DNA of 13,206 bases, taken from JBCBAP01 sp038532435. GTDB taxonomy: Bacteria; Pseudomonadota; Alphaproteobacteria; Rhodobacterales; Rhodobacteraceae. A program made the translations under genes and the position numbers. The stretch's first letter is position 1. Every line of letters starts with the position of its first letter. Shown here piece by piece: positions 1 to 6,390 of the stretch. Under the pieces are notes generated by a model that was not told where the DNA came from, did not search any database, and saw only the letters and a list, made by a program, of their open reading frames with translations. The stretch covers positions 1 to 13,206 of the forward strand of contig JBCBAP010000080.1 in the NCBI GenBank assembly GCA_038532435.1, written 5' to 3'.

Positions 1-47
1 AGCTTTACTGCGTCGAACGACCATCCCTCAAAATGCTCTAACAACAT
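1..47 (-). CDS. possible 5' end of a gene leaving the window on the left
   Basis: An ATG on the minus strand at 47-45 opens a frame of 15 full codons reaching the window edge; the peptide begins MLLEHFEGWSFDAVK. An AAGGA ribosome-binding-like sequence lies at 57-61, nine bases before this ATG, and an in-frame GTG (50-48) lies just before it. The frame is too short to recognise a family, and the assignment rests only on the start signal and the unbroken frame. A chance frame of this length is quite possible, so confidence is low. Confidence 0.35.
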   Translation of the reverse strand, partial: MLLEHFEGWSFDAVK

Positions 48-188
48 CACCTGTAGTCCTTTCTGGATACCAAGGGTCTGGGCCCTCTTCACCTTCTGGA
101 TAGGCGGCGATCTGGACTAAAAATCGGCGGATAACGGACCATTCATCGGAACATTGTGACAACATCTTGAATGGAAAAAAGCCCCCAC

Positions 189-224
189 AAAAAGGTGCCG
201 GCGGTCGCGTGAACGACCGCCGGC
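189..224 (-). terminator. Rho-independent terminator, minus strand
   Basis: A perfect 11-bp GC-rich inverted repeat (arms 197-207 and 214-224, 6-base loop) is followed on the minus strand, three bases after the stem, by five T residues (189-193). A second run of six T lies at 175-180. It has no T-run on the plus-strand side, so it is directional. It would end transcripts coming from the 71-codon ORF and possibly from fpr. An alternative role is as an attenuator for a gene beginning at the left edge. Confidence 0.8.
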
Positions 225-255
225 GACTGCATATCGGCTTCCTCCAAACCCGGGC

Positions 256-312
256 ATGCCCCTACCCGGGGCATCACGCGACGAACCAAAGAGGGGGGGC
301 AGGTTCGCCGCG
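256..312 (-). ncRNA. two hairpins between a small ORF and the terminator; possible 3'-UTR-derived small RNA
   Basis: Read on the minus strand, RNA from this stretch would fold into two stems ahead of the terminator. The first pairs 302-312 with 277-287 (11 pairs, one of them G-U) around a 14-base pyrimidine-rich loop (TGCCCCCCCTCTTT). The second is a perfect 7-bp stem, 268-274 with 256-262, with loop GGGTA. Within the first loop GCCCCC (complement of 295-300) could alternatively pair with GGGGGC (complement of 181-186) beyond the terminator. The first stem begins 12 bases after the stop codon of the upstream small ORF. No known RNA family was recognised; the SRP RNA core motif was looked for and is absent. 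Confidence 0.35.
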
Positions 313-324
313 CTCAGCAGCCGT

Positions 325-540
325 CTAGCGACGGGGGGTGCGGGATCGGGGGATATGCAGAATTCTGATCCTTTCGCGCAGACGCAAGGGTTCCGGCCAG
401 CGCTCCGAGGCATAGAGAGCCACGCTCAGCGCCACTGTTACGGCTGCGGCATGCAGCACCAGGCCACCCATGTCTGATATCAGGCCGTCCTCACGAAGGA
501 CGGTGTGAGCCAGAAGCTCCACGGACTCGTACTCAGCCAT
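325..540 (-). CDS. small single-span membrane protein, unknown function (71 aa)
   Basis: This frame starts at an ATG (540-538) with GGAG at 550-553, nine bases upstream; a TTG five codons earlier is less likely because it overlaps that GGAG. The protein has an acidic N-terminal part (about residues 1-24), one hydrophobic stretch suited to a membrane helix (about 25-45, containing LHAAAVTVALSVAL), and a strongly basic tail (52-71, rich in Arg with a Pro-Arg end). The positive tail would favour N-out, C-in by the positive-inside rule; that is inference. Third codon positions are mostly G or C, as in the neighbouring genes. It lies 107 bp downstream of fpr in the same direction and just ahead of the hairpin cluster and terminator. 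No family was recognised. It could be spurious. Confidence 0.5.
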   Translation of the reverse strand: MAEYESVELLAHTVLREDGLISDMGGLVLHAAAVTVALSVALYASERWPEPLRLRERIRILHIPRSRTPRR

Positions 541-647
541 TAAGGCCAACTCCAAACACTCTCAAAACGCATACAACGACTCGACGTTACCGCGTTTGTG
601 GAGTTGTAGCTAGACCGGCTGGCCACCACTACCAGTTGACGTCAATT

Positions 648-1460
648 TCAGTCGACGAACGCCTTTTCGATCACGAAGTGGCCGGGAGCGGAGTTTGCTC
701 CCTCGACCATGCCTGCCGCCTCGCACAGGGCCTTGTGCTCCTGCAGCATCGCCATTGAGCCGCAGATCATCACACGATCGGTCTCCGGGGAGAGCGGCGC
801 ACCTGTCACCTCCGCAAAGCGGCCATCACGCAGCCAATCGGTCATGCGTCCCATGCGGGGGCTTTCCTCCCGGGTCGTTGTGAAGATCGTCTGCAGCTTT
901 CCGTCCACGACCTCGGAGAGCATCTCGTCCGCCTCGATCTCCGCAACGAGGCTTTTCCCGTACTCAAGCTCTGCGACCTCCCGGCAGGTTTGCGTCAAGA
1001 GGACCTCGTCATAAGCCTCGTAAGTCGCCGGATCGCGGATGGTGGAGGCAAAGGGCGCGATGCCCGTGCCGGTGGAGAAAAGGATCAGGCGACGCGCGGG
1101 CGTGAGCGCGTCGAGGACCAGCGTGCCCACGGGTTTTGGCCGCATGACGATTTCGTCGCCGGGCTTCAGATGCCGAAGGCGGGAGGTCAGCGGCCCGTCC
1201 TGCACCTTGATCGAGTAGAATTCCAGCGTGTCATCCCAGGACGGGCTTGCGATCGAGTAGGCGCGGAGGAGCGGCTTCTCCCCATCGACCAGTCCGATCA
1301 TCGCAAACTCGCCGGACCGGAAGCGGAAGCTCTGCGGCCGCTCGCAAGTGAAGGAGAAAGTCCGGTCGGTCCAGTGCTGAACACTTAACACACGCAGGAA
1401 GGCAAGGCCCTTCAGCGCCCTCGGCAGGTCCTGGACCGGGGTGTCCGAAGAATTCGACAT
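648..1460 (-). CDS. fpr: ferredoxin/flavodoxin-NADP+ reductase
   Basis: A 270-residue FAD enzyme that moves electrons between NADPH and ferredoxin or flavodoxin in the cytoplasm. The FAD-binding motif RAYSIAS is at 66-72, the nucleotide-binding loop STGTGIAPF at 129-137, and the NADP-domain MICGS at 231-235. The protein ends in EKAFVD, so its C-terminus extends past the aromatic end of plant-type enzymes, as in the bacterial subclass exemplified by the Rhodobacter capsulatus and Azotobacter enzymes. Length matches that subclass (about 255-275). The start is fixed by GAGGTGA a few bases before the ATG. It is transcribed divergently from the helicase gene, and no own terminator lies directly after the stop. 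Family knowledge links such enzymes to oxidative-stress defence and iron-sulfur or nitrogen metabolism; nothing here decides between these. Confidence 0.95.
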   Translation of the reverse strand: MSNSSDTPVQDLPRALKGLAFLRVLSVQHWTDRTFSFTCERPQSFRFRSGEFAMIGLVDGEKPLLRAYSIASPSWDDTLEFYSIKVQDGPLTSRLRHLKPGDEIVMRPKPVGTLVLDALTPARRLILFSTGTGIAPFASTIRDPATYEAYDEVLLTQTCREVAELEYGKSLVAEIEADEMLSEVVDGKLQTIFTTTREESPRMGRMTDWLRDGRFAEVTGAPLSPETDRVMICGSMAMLQEHKALCEAAGMVEGANSAPGHFVIEKAFVD

Positions 1461-1531
1461 TTCTCACCTCATTCCGACTCTGACACATGCTTACCGTGCC
1501 TCCGACAAACTGAAAACCCATCCCTGCGTCG

Positions 1532-1560
1532 CAGTAATTCCGGTCGTTCCCTCGCGTCAA
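1532..1560 (-). promoter_or_regulatory. candidate fpr promoter
   Basis: On the minus strand TTGACG (1560-1555) is followed after 17 bases by TTACTG (1537-1532). The -35-like element is good, but the -10-like element is poor. It lies about 70 bases upstream of the fpr start codon. The -35 element falls inside a perfect inverted repeat (1552-1570). Confidence 0.25.
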
Positions 1561-1570
1561 ACGGACGCGA
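1552..1570. repeat. 7-bp inverted repeat in the divergent intergenic region
   Basis: Perfect arms TCGCGTC and GACGCGA flank a 5-base centre (AAACG). The site sits between the divergent fpr and helicase genes and overlaps the candidate fpr -35 element, so it could be an operator. Arms of this length also arise by chance in GC-rich DNA. Confidence 0.3.
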
Positions 1571-1595
1571 AACGCCGCATATCAGGGCAGTTTCA

Positions 1596-1624
1596 TTGAC
1601 TTGTTTGGCTGTAGAGTGCATGTA
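1596..1624 (+). promoter_or_regulatory. candidate helicase promoter
   Basis: TTGACT (1596-1601) is followed after 17 bases by CATGTA (1619-1624). The first is close to the sigma-70 -35 consensus; the second matches the -10 consensus poorly. It would start transcription near 1631, giving a leader of roughly 90 bases before the helicase ATG. Confidence 0.3.
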
Positions 1625-1679
1625 CCGCCCATGAGTTGGATGGCCCAATCCGGGTGCCATCGGGTCGCGTGATTAAAAA

Positions 1680-1707
1680 TGCGGCCAAACACCAAGCCGC
1701 ACTTTTT
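1680..1707 (+). terminator. hairpin with T-run in the helicase leader (possible attenuator)
   Basis: A 6-bp stem (TGCGGC 1680-1685 with GCCGCA 1696-1701) with a 10-base loop is followed by CTTTTT (1702-1707). A run of five A (1675-1679) precedes it, so it also resembles a terminator on the minus strand. The plus-strand T-run ends only 15 bases before the helicase start codon, so any transcript reaching the gene from upstream must read through it. It may control the helicase by attenuation, end a short leader RNA, or insulate the divergent genes. Confidence 0.5.
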
Positions 1708-1713
1708 CGACAC

Positions 1714-1717
1714 AGGA
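1714..1717 (+). promoter_or_regulatory. ribosome binding site fixing the helicase start
   Basis: AGGA, five bases before the ATG at 1723, selects this start over the in-frame TTG at 1636. The peptide from 1723 begins MTTFSDLNLDE, the normal N-terminus for this family. Confidence 0.6.
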
Positions 1718-1722
1718 CGACC

Positions 1723-3156
1723 ATGACAACATTTTCCGATCTCAATCTCGACGAGAAGGTCCTAAAGGCCGTGACGGAGGCGGGGTACGAAACCCCCACC
1801 CCGATCCAGGAACAGGCCATTCCCCATGCGCTCGCGGGCAAGGATGTGCTCGGCATTGCGCAGACAGGCACGGGCAAGACGGCGAGTTTCACGCTCCCGA
1901 TGATCTCCGCCTTGGCGAAGGGACGGGCCCGGGCACGGATGCCCCGCTCCCTGATCCTCTGCCCGACGCGGGAACTCGCCGCCCAGGTGGCCGAGAATTT
2001 CGAGGTCTACGGCAAGTATCACAAGCTGACCATGGCGCTGCTGATCGGCGGGGTCAGCTTCAAGGAACAGGATCTCAAGATTGACCGCGGCGTCGACGTG
2101 CTGATCGCCACGCCGGGCCGCCTGCTCGATCACTTTGAGCGGGGCAAGCTGCTGCTGACCGGCGTGCAGATCATGGTGGTCGATGAAGCGGATCGGATGC
2201 TCGACATGGGCTTCATCCCCGACATCGAGCGGATCTTCGGTCTGGTGCCCTTCACCCGGCAGACGTTGTTCTTCTCCGCCACCATGGCGCCCGAAATCAC
2301 GCGGATCACCGAGACGTTCCTGCACACGCCGGAGCGTGTTGAGGTTGCCCGCCAGGCCACCACGTCCGACACGATCACGCAGTCAGTCTGCCTTCACAAA
2401 CCTTCACGCAAGGATCGCGCTGACAGCGAAAAGCGGGAGGTGCTGCGCCGCCTCGTCTCCGCCGAGGAAGGCCTGACCAACGGCATCGTCTTCTGCAACC
2501 GGAAGCGGGACGTGGATATCGTTGCCAAGTCACTGAAAAAACATGGTTTCAACGCATCGGCAATCCATGGTGACCTCGACCAGTCCGTGCGGATGAAGAC
2601 GTTGGACGGGTTTCGCAACGGCGAGATCACGCTTCTTATCGCATCGGACGTTGCGGCCCGGGGGCTCGACATTCCAAACGTGAGCCACGTCTTCAACTTC
2701 GACGTGCCGATCCACTCCGAGGACTATGTCCACCGCATTGGCCGGACCGGGCGCGCGGGCCGGACCGGGCGGGCGCTCATGATCTGCCTGCCCCACGAGG
2801 AAAAGCATCTCACCAAGATCGAGGAACTGGTGAAGCAGGAGATCCCGCGTATGGACTCTCCGCTGTCCAACAAGCCTGCCGAGGCTCCGACAGCGGTCGA
2901 AGAAACCGAAGAGAAGCCGCGCCGCAGCCGTTCCCGCAGCCGATCCGGCGAGAGCAAGGATACGGGTGAGCGGCGTGAGCGTGGCGGCCGCCGCGGCGAC
3001 CGACGTCAGGACAGCGCGGTTGTTGGCATGGGTGATCATGTGCCCGCCTTCATGCTGCGCGAGATCAAGCTTTCGGTGAAAAAACCGACTAAAGCGGCAG
3101 CAGAGGATGACGCCTCCGTCGAGGCTGCGGAAACCACCGAGGGTGAAGCGGCCTGA
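1723..3156 (+). CDS. rhlE: DEAD-box ATP-dependent RNA helicase, RhlE type
   Basis: A 477-residue cytoplasmic enzyme that unwinds short RNA duplexes using ATP, expected in ribosome assembly, RNA decay and cold adaptation. All helicase motifs are present: Q motif TPTPIQ (24-29), Walker A AQTGTGKT (46-53), PTRELA (81-86), TPGR (130-133), DEAD (154-157), SAT (185-187), IVFCNRK (255-261), ASDVAARGLD (308-317) and HRIGRTGRAG (337-346). A disordered basic tail follows, with Arg-Ser repeats (about 400-408) and an Arg/Gly region (about 416-428), then a short conserved-looking segment GDHVPAFMLR (437-446) and an acidic end. The tail probably binds RNA. It converges on rnj, itself an RNA-decay gene, with 38 bp between stop codons. 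RhlE is the best match; other DEAD-box subfamilies cannot be wholly excluded without alignment. Confidence 0.93.
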   Translation: MTTFSDLNLDEKVLKAVTEAGYETPTPIQEQAIPHALAGKDVLGIAQTGTGKTASFTLPMISALAKGRARARMPRSLILCPTRELAAQVAENFEVYGKYHKLTMALLIGGVSFKEQDLKIDRGVDVLIATPGRLLDHFERGKLLLTGVQIMVVDEADRMLDMGFIPDIERIFGLVPFTRQTLFFSATMAPEITRITETFLHTPERVEVARQATTSDTITQSVCLHKPSRKDRADSEKREVLRRLVSAEEGLTNGIVFCNRKRDVDIVAKSLKKHGFNASAIHGDLDQSVRMKTLDGFRNGEITLLIASDVAARGLDIPNVSHVFNFDVPIHSEDYVHRIGRTGRAGRTGRALMICLPHEEKHLTKIEELVKQEIPRMDSPLSNKPAEAPTAVEETEEKPRRSRSRSRSGESKDTGERRERGGRRGDRRQDSAVVGMGDHVPAFMLREIKLSVKKPTKAAAEDDASVEAAETTEGEAA

Positions 3157-3162
3157 GGCCGC
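3148..3162. terminator. hairpin around the helicase stop codon, weak terminator candidate
   Basis: GCGGCC and GGCCGC form a perfect 6-bp inverted repeat whose 3-base loop is exactly the TGA stop codon of the helicase gene. On the plus strand it is followed by a C-rich then broken pyrimidine tract (CCCCCTTTCTCTCC) rather than a clean T-run. It lies between convergent genes. A 3-base loop and weak tract make intrinsic termination uncertain; it may instead protect the mRNA 3' end. Confidence 0.35.
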
Positions 3163-3194
3163 GCCCCCTTTCTCTCCAATCTTCCAGACAGGTC

Positions 3195-4871
3195 CTAGTC
3201 GGCGAGGCGGTTGATCAGCACCGTCGACAGGGGTTTCTTACCGATCAACCGGCTGCAGACCGTGTTGATCCGTCCGCTGACCAGTTTCTCGACCGCATCA
3301 TCGTCGCCGCGCACCTTGGGCCCCGCCCCGTTGATCGCGTCTGACAGCTCGGCCTCCAGCACCTCTTCTAGCGATCCATCGGCGTCGACATCTACCGGAA
3401 GGCCCTTCGCTTCGACCCAGGCATCGTCGAGGAGGCGTCCACGCTCATCGAAAATGAGGTTGACGACCACCAGACCACGGATCGCCATGCGCAACCGCTC
3501 TCGCACGATACCGTCCAGCGCGCCGTAGGCGACGGAGCCATCCATGTAGCGGCGGCCGGTCTCGATCAGCTCGACCGTCTTGGGCGTATTGCCGGACAGC
3601 TCCACCATGGTGCCGTTCGGGGCGACGACGGCTGCCCTGCCCTTTTCTTCCGCGAGTTTCGCGTGGGCCCGCAGGTGGCGGAACTCGCCGTGCATCGGGA
3701 TGACATACTGGGGCTGCACGAGGTCCTGCATACGCTCCAGATCCGGCCGGTTCGCATGGCCGGAAACGTGATAGAGGCCGCCCTGATCGTCGATCACATC
3801 GACGCCGAGCTCTGCCAACTGATTATGGATCCGGGCCACCGCGACCTCGTTGCCCGGGATGGTCTTCGATGAGAAAAGGAAGGTGTCACCGTCCCGCAAC
3901 TCGATGCCCGAATGGGTGTTTCCAGCGGCCAACTGGGCGGACACCGCACGACGCTCCCCCTGACTGCCGGAGGCGAGGACGAAGAGGTTCTCCGCGGGGA
4001 CGTCCCGCGCCTCGTCCGGGCTCACCGTATCGGGAAAATCGTCCAGCAGACCGACGGACCGGCCGACGGAAATCATGCGGTTCATCGCCCGGCCGAGAAC
4101 AAGCACCGACCGCCCCGCCGACCGCGCCGCCCGTGCCATCGTGGACACGCGGGCGAGGTTGGACGCAAAGGTCGTCGCCACGATCAGACCGTCGGTGCTG
4201 CGCAGAAGCTCGGTGATCGGCGTGACCAGATCCGCCTCGGACCGGCCCGCGTGTCCGTTGAAGATATTGGTGCTGTCGCACACGAGCGCGAGCACACCAT
4301 CCTTCGACACATCCCGGATCAGGTCGTCGTCAAAGGGCTCTCCGACCTGCGGATCCCGGTCGATCTTGAAGTCTCCGGAATGAATGACGCGCCCGGCGGC
4401 CGTGTCGATCACCAGCGCGGAGCTTTCGGGCACGGAGTGGGAGATGGGCAGAAAGCCCACCTTGAACGACCCGGTATCAACCTGCGCAGGCCAGACGCCG
4501 ACGGTCTGGACATGGGCGCGATCTTGCCCCGCATCCTCCATCTTGAGGCGTGCGATCTCGGACGTGAATTCGCGGGCATAGATCGGCGCCTTCAGGTCAG
4601 GCCAGAGACGCCCGACCGCCCCCACATGATCCTCGTGGGCGTGGGTGATGAAGATGCCCTCAAGCTGGTCCGCACGCTCCGCGATGAAGCTGGGATCTGC
4701 GGTGATCACGTCGACACCGGGGCTCGTCTCCATGTCCGGAAAGGCGACGCCCGTGTCCACGACGATCCACCGCTGCCGCGCGCCCTCGCCGACCCCGTAG
4801 AGGTACATGTTCATGCCGATTTCGCCCGCGCCCCCGAGGGCGACGTACACGAGCTTCGCAGGATTGGTCAT
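3195..4871 (-). CDS. rnj: ribonuclease J (metallo-beta-lactamase/beta-CASP family)
   Basis: A 558-residue zinc-dependent ribonuclease that degrades RNA from the 5' end and can cleave internally; cytoplasmic. The metallo-beta-lactamase signature HAHEDH is at 77-82. Other metal-site residues are H145 (in ISHSVPES), D167 (in HSGDFKID) and H394 (in MHGE). The beta-CASP part contains SGSQGE (301-306) and GHA (371-373). Length fits the family (about 550-560). The ATG at 4871 overlaps the coaX stop codon (ATGA), implying translational coupling. The frame stays open upstream to 5084, but that stretch overlaps coaX and has no family similarity. It is the last gene of the nuo-birA-coaX-rnj string. A family-level call is firm; the balance of exo- and endonuclease activity cannot be read from sequence. 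Confidence 0.95.
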   Translation of the reverse strand: MTNPAKLVYVALGGAGEIGMNMYLYGVGEGARQRWIVVDTGVAFPDMETSPGVDVITADPSFIAERADQLEGIFITHAHEDHVGAVGRLWPDLKAPIYAREFTSEIARLKMEDAGQDRAHVQTVGVWPAQVDTGSFKVGFLPISHSVPESSALVIDTAAGRVIHSGDFKIDRDPQVGEPFDDDLIRDVSKDGVLALVCDSTNIFNGHAGRSEADLVTPITELLRSTDGLIVATTFASNLARVSTMARAARSAGRSVLVLGRAMNRMISVGRSVGLLDDFPDTVSPDEARDVPAENLFVLASGSQGERRAVSAQLAAGNTHSGIELRDGDTFLFSSKTIPGNEVAVARIHNQLAELGVDVIDDQGGLYHVSGHANRPDLERMQDLVQPQYVIPMHGEFRHLRAHAKLAEEKGRAAVVAPNGTMVELSGNTPKTVELIETGRRYMDGSVAYGALDGIVRERLRMAIRGLVVVNLIFDERGRLLDDAWVEAKGLPVDVDADGSLEEVLEAELSDAINGAGPKVRGDDDAVEKLVSGRINTVCSRLIGKKPLSTVLINRLAD

Positions 4872-5641
4872 GCGGTTTTCCGGTTCCGTTCGTTGATCAG
4901 AACGAGACCGTGCATGGTCAGTTCTGTATCGATTTTGTCTATGATATCGGTGCCTTGGTAGAACAGGGTGCTGAGCCCTCCGGTACCGATCACCTTCATG
5001 GGGCGGTCGCGTTCCTCGCGGATGCGCCTGCATACACCCTCGATCAGACCGATGTAACCCCAGAAGACGCCGGACTGCATGCACGCAACCGTGTTGGTGC
5101 CGACCACCTGCTGGGGCTTTGTCACATCGATATGGGGAAGCGCCGCTGCCGCCTCGTGCAATGCCTTGATGGAGAGGTTCACGCCGGGGGAGATGACGCC
5201 GCCGACATAGGCCCCGTCATGGTCCACAACGTCAAAGGTCGTGGCGGTCCCGAAATCGACGATGATGAGATCACCGCCGAACCGGTCGAACCCGGCGACC
5301 GTGTTTACGAGCCGGTCCGCCCCGACCTGCGTCTCCGCATCGACCCGGATCTCGACGGGTAGCGCGCAGTCCGGCTTTCCCACCACAAGCGGGCGGGTGT
5401 TGAAGTAGCGATCCGAGAGAACGCGAAGGTTGAAGACCACCTGTGGCACGACGGAGGAGATGACGACCTCGGTGATCGGAACCTCGACACCGGTGAATTT
5501 CATCAGCTGGGTAAGCCAGACGAAGTACTGATCCGCCGTGCGCTGGTGGTAGGTAGAGCAGCGCCACTCTGCCACGAAGTCCGCCCCGTCATGGATCGCG
5601 AAGACCGTGTTGGTGTTGCCTACGTCGATGGCCAGCAGCAT
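4868..5641 (-). CDS. coaX: type III pantothenate kinase
   Basis: A 257-residue cytoplasmic enzyme phosphorylating pantothenate, the first step from vitamin B5 to coenzyme A. It belongs to the ASKHA (actin/hexokinase) fold. The N-terminal phosphate motif AIDVGNTNT is at 4-12 with the acidic residue D6; VGADR (106-110) carries the conserved Asp109; the second nucleotide motif DFGTATTFD is at 129-137; GGVISPG is at 147-153. Full length for the family. GGAGG five bases before the ATG is a strong ribosome binding site, 15 bp after birA. Family members need a monovalent cation and resist feedback by CoA. No coaA-type kinase is visible here, so whether this is the only pantothenate kinase is unknown. 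Its stop overlaps the rnj start. Confidence 0.95.
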   Translation of the reverse strand: MLLAIDVGNTNTVFAIHDGADFVAEWRCSTYHQRTADQYFVWLTQLMKFTGVEVPITEVVISSVVPQVVFNLRVLSDRYFNTRPLVVGKPDCALPVEIRVDAETQVGADRLVNTVAGFDRFGGDLIIVDFGTATTFDVVDHDGAYVGGVISPGVNLSIKALHEAAAALPHIDVTKPQQVVGTNTVACMQSGVFWGYIGLIEGVCRRIREERDRPMKVIGTGGLSTLFYQGTDIIDKIDTELTMHGLVLINERNRKTA

Positions 5642-5656
5642 GGATGCCTCCCCCGC

Positions 5657-6388
5657 TCAGCTAAAGTGCACCTCGGCGGCGGGCAGAACCTCGCGCCCCT
5701 GTGCCGTGTCGAGGATGAGCGCGCCGTCCTCGGCGAGCCCGGAGAAATTGCCGCTCAGGGACCGTCCGGGCAAGCGGGCCGTAATGGTGGTGCCAAGCCC
5801 TGCGGCCCTATCGAGCCAGGCTGTACGGACGGGGGCAAACCCGTCGCGCCGGAGCCGGTCCTGCCAGTGATGCAGACCGGGCGCGAGCGTGTCGAGGAAG
5901 GCCTCCGCCGTCACGGTCACGCCCGTCTCGGACATCAGGTTGGTAGGCGCGAGCGCGCCCTCCTCCAGCCGTTCCGCCGGGGGGTGAGCGATCAGGTTGA
6001 CGCCGATGCCGATGACGAGATGGGACTCGACACTTTCGAGCAGGATGCCTGCCAGCTTCCGCCCCCTGAGAAGGACATCGTTGGGCCATTTGAGCGTGCA
6101 GAGCTCTCGCCGACCCGTGAGCTCCGCCAGCGTATCGTCGAGGGCCAGGGCGGCGGCAAAGGAGTGGTTCGGCCAGTCTCTCGGCGCGCCGCCAGGGGCG
6201 CAGATCATGCTGGCAGCGAAGTTGCCGTCGGACTGTTCCCACCCCCGCCCACGGCGGCCCTTGCCCGCTGTCTGCCTGCGCGCCAGCACCCAGACAGGCG
6301 CCTCAGCCGCGCGTCGGTGTGCCTCCAGATTTGTGCTGTCCGTCTGGTCGAGAATGACCCGACCAACGCCGCTGGGCCAGGCGGCCAT
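5657..6388 (-). CDS. birA: biotin-[acetyl-CoA-carboxylase] ligase, catalytic form without DNA-binding domain
   Basis: A 243-residue enzyme that activates biotin with ATP and attaches it to the lysine of biotin carboxyl carrier proteins. The biotinyl-AMP binding loop TAGKGRRGR is at 40-48, and KWPNDVLLRGRKLAGILLE at 100-118 contains the catalytic-type lysine K111. A short C-terminal beta domain follows (about 200-243). It lacks the N-terminal helix-turn-helix of the E. coli enzyme, so it should be a ligase and not a repressor. Its ATG lies 2 bp after the nuoN stop, which argues for co-translation with complex I genes. A birA-like frame at the end of the complex I cluster is also known from Paracoccus denitrificans, supporting the taxonomic placement. 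Confidence 0.93.
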   Translation of the reverse strand: MAAWPSGVGRVILDQTDSTNLEAHRRAAEAPVWVLARRQTAGKGRRGRGWEQSDGNFAASMICAPGGAPRDWPNHSFAAALALDDTLAELTGRRELCTLKWPNDVLLRGRKLAGILLESVESHLVIGIGVNLIAHPPAERLEEGALAPTNLMSETGVTVTAEAFLDTLAPGLHHWQDRLRRDGFAPVRTAWLDRAAGLGTTITARLPGRSLSGNFSGLAEDGALILDTAQGREVLPAAEVHFS

Positions 6389-6390
6389 AT

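Noticed and set aside
61..102. Repeated TTCTGGATA (61-69 and 94-102)
   Set aside because: Nine-base repeats occur by chance, and no promoter or other context supports a binding-site pair.
181..330. SRP RNA, tmRNA or 6S RNA
   Set aside because: The SRP core (GGAAG...AGCA-type tetraloop region), tmRNA ends and an extended 6S-like rod were looked for and not found.
636..645. Perfect 10-bp palindrome TTGACGTCAA after fpr
   Set aside because: Palindromes of this size are expected several times by chance in 13 kb, and no promoter with suitable spacing accompanies it.
1636..1722. N-terminal extension of the helicase from a TTG start
   Set aside because: The extension covers the terminator-like hairpin, has no good ribosome binding site, and the family N-terminus begins at 1723.
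2740..2771. Direct repeat of 14 bases with 18-bp period in the helicase gene
   Set aside because: It encodes the doubled GRTGRA of helicase motif VI, which is normal for this subfamily.
3912..4961. Plus-strand frame of 349 codons opposite rnj and coaX
   Set aside because: Crosses two well-supported minus-strand genes and shows no domain; a shadow of GC-rich codon bias.
4872..5084. N-terminal extension of RNase J into coaX
   Set aside because: The 71 extra codons overlap coaX in another frame and show no family similarity; the ATG at 4871 overlapping the coaX stop gives the normal RNase J N-terminus.
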